12,984 nt of DNA from an uncultured Lachnospiraceae bacterium (GTDB taxonomy: Bacteria; Bacillota; Clostridia; Lachnospirales; Lachnospiraceae), in contig CAJTOR010000066.1 in assembly GCA_910577675.1 (NCBI GenBank), positions 1 through 12,984 of the forward strand, in the 5' to 3' direction. The position numbers and the translations under genes were made by a program. The notes beneath the pieces were generated by a model that ran no database searches, was not told where the DNA came from, and saw only the letters and a list, made by a program, of their open reading frames with translations. Below, one piece after another: positions 12,906 to 12,984 of the stretch. Every line of letters starts with the position of its first letter. The first letter of the stretch is position 1.

Positions 12906-12984
12906 GTGCGCCCGGCGGCGCACGTTTCCAACCGGTGCAAGTCCGGAATCCGCCCGGTAGTGGGAAGGATATAGCCGAAGGCAA
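12906..12984 (+). mobile_element. Group II intron, 5' end (class C-like), cut by the window edge
   Basis: From 12906 the sequence opens GTGCGCCCGGC, the 5' consensus of bacterial group II introns. Typical domain I pieces follow: the paired CCGGTGCAAGTCCGG, and TAGCCGAAGGCAA at the window end, which matches the start of the coordination-loop region of class C introns (compare the Oceanobacillus iheyensis intron). The exon junction is TTTTTTATTT^GTGCG, directly behind a terminator stem and T tract, which is the preferred target of class C introns. The reverse transcriptase ORF and 3' end must lie beyond the window. Confidence 0.85.

Overview
The window looks like a piece of a chromosome from a gut-type Clostridia, most likely Lachnospiraceae. 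The reasons are moderate-to-low GC, strong AGGAGG-type ribosome sites with frequent TTG starts, a GntR/LacI-fusion AraR repressor beside araD, a response regulator with a SARP-like output domain, a DUF6514-like small protein, and a class C group II intron. The genus cannot be named from the sequence alone.

Region 1 (1-1910) is an accessory island with almost no ordinary genes. It holds four related units. Each has a strong plus-strand promoter (TTGCAA-type -35, 17 bp, TATAAT) driving an RNA of about 65 nt that ends at a strong hairpin. Unit 1 also has, on the opposite strand and converging on the same hairpin, a 31-codon membrane-peptide gene with its own near-consensus promoter. Direct repeats let the small RNA pair with the ribosome site and start of that gene. 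This is the layout of an Fst/par-type type I toxin-antitoxin locus. In units 2 and 3 the peptide gene is broken by stop codons, and in unit 4 it is gone, so several antitoxin RNAs appear to outlive their toxins. Between units 1 and 2 lie the 3' half of a tRNA-Lys gene (an attachment-site scar), its terminator, and the C-terminal catalytic part of a tyrosine recombinase.

Region 2 (1911-4480) has a membrane-anchored DUF2726 protein converging on an unrecognised 357-residue protein, then a cluster of three structured repeats of about 110 bp, then a DUF6514-like small gene with a terminator. Region 3 (4582-5394) is a REC plus winged-helix response regulator. Region 4 (5528-7506) is an arabinose module: araR with a likely self-operator, then araD and a terminator. 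araA, araB and transport genes are not in the window.

Region 5 (7685-12737) is cell-envelope related. It has a membrane-anchored D,D-carboxypeptidase, a two-helix membrane protein with a long acidic 17-residue repeat region, a second cluster of the same structured repeats (two units plus an 18-bp triplication), and a lipoprotein with a Thr/Pro-rich stalk. Region 6 (12741-12984) is tRNA-Arg(CCT) with promoter and terminator, followed directly by the 5' end of a group II intron that runs off the window.

The two most unusual items are the decaying Fst-like array and the repeat family. The five repeat copies show compensatory base changes in their core stem, so the fold, not just the sequence, has been kept.
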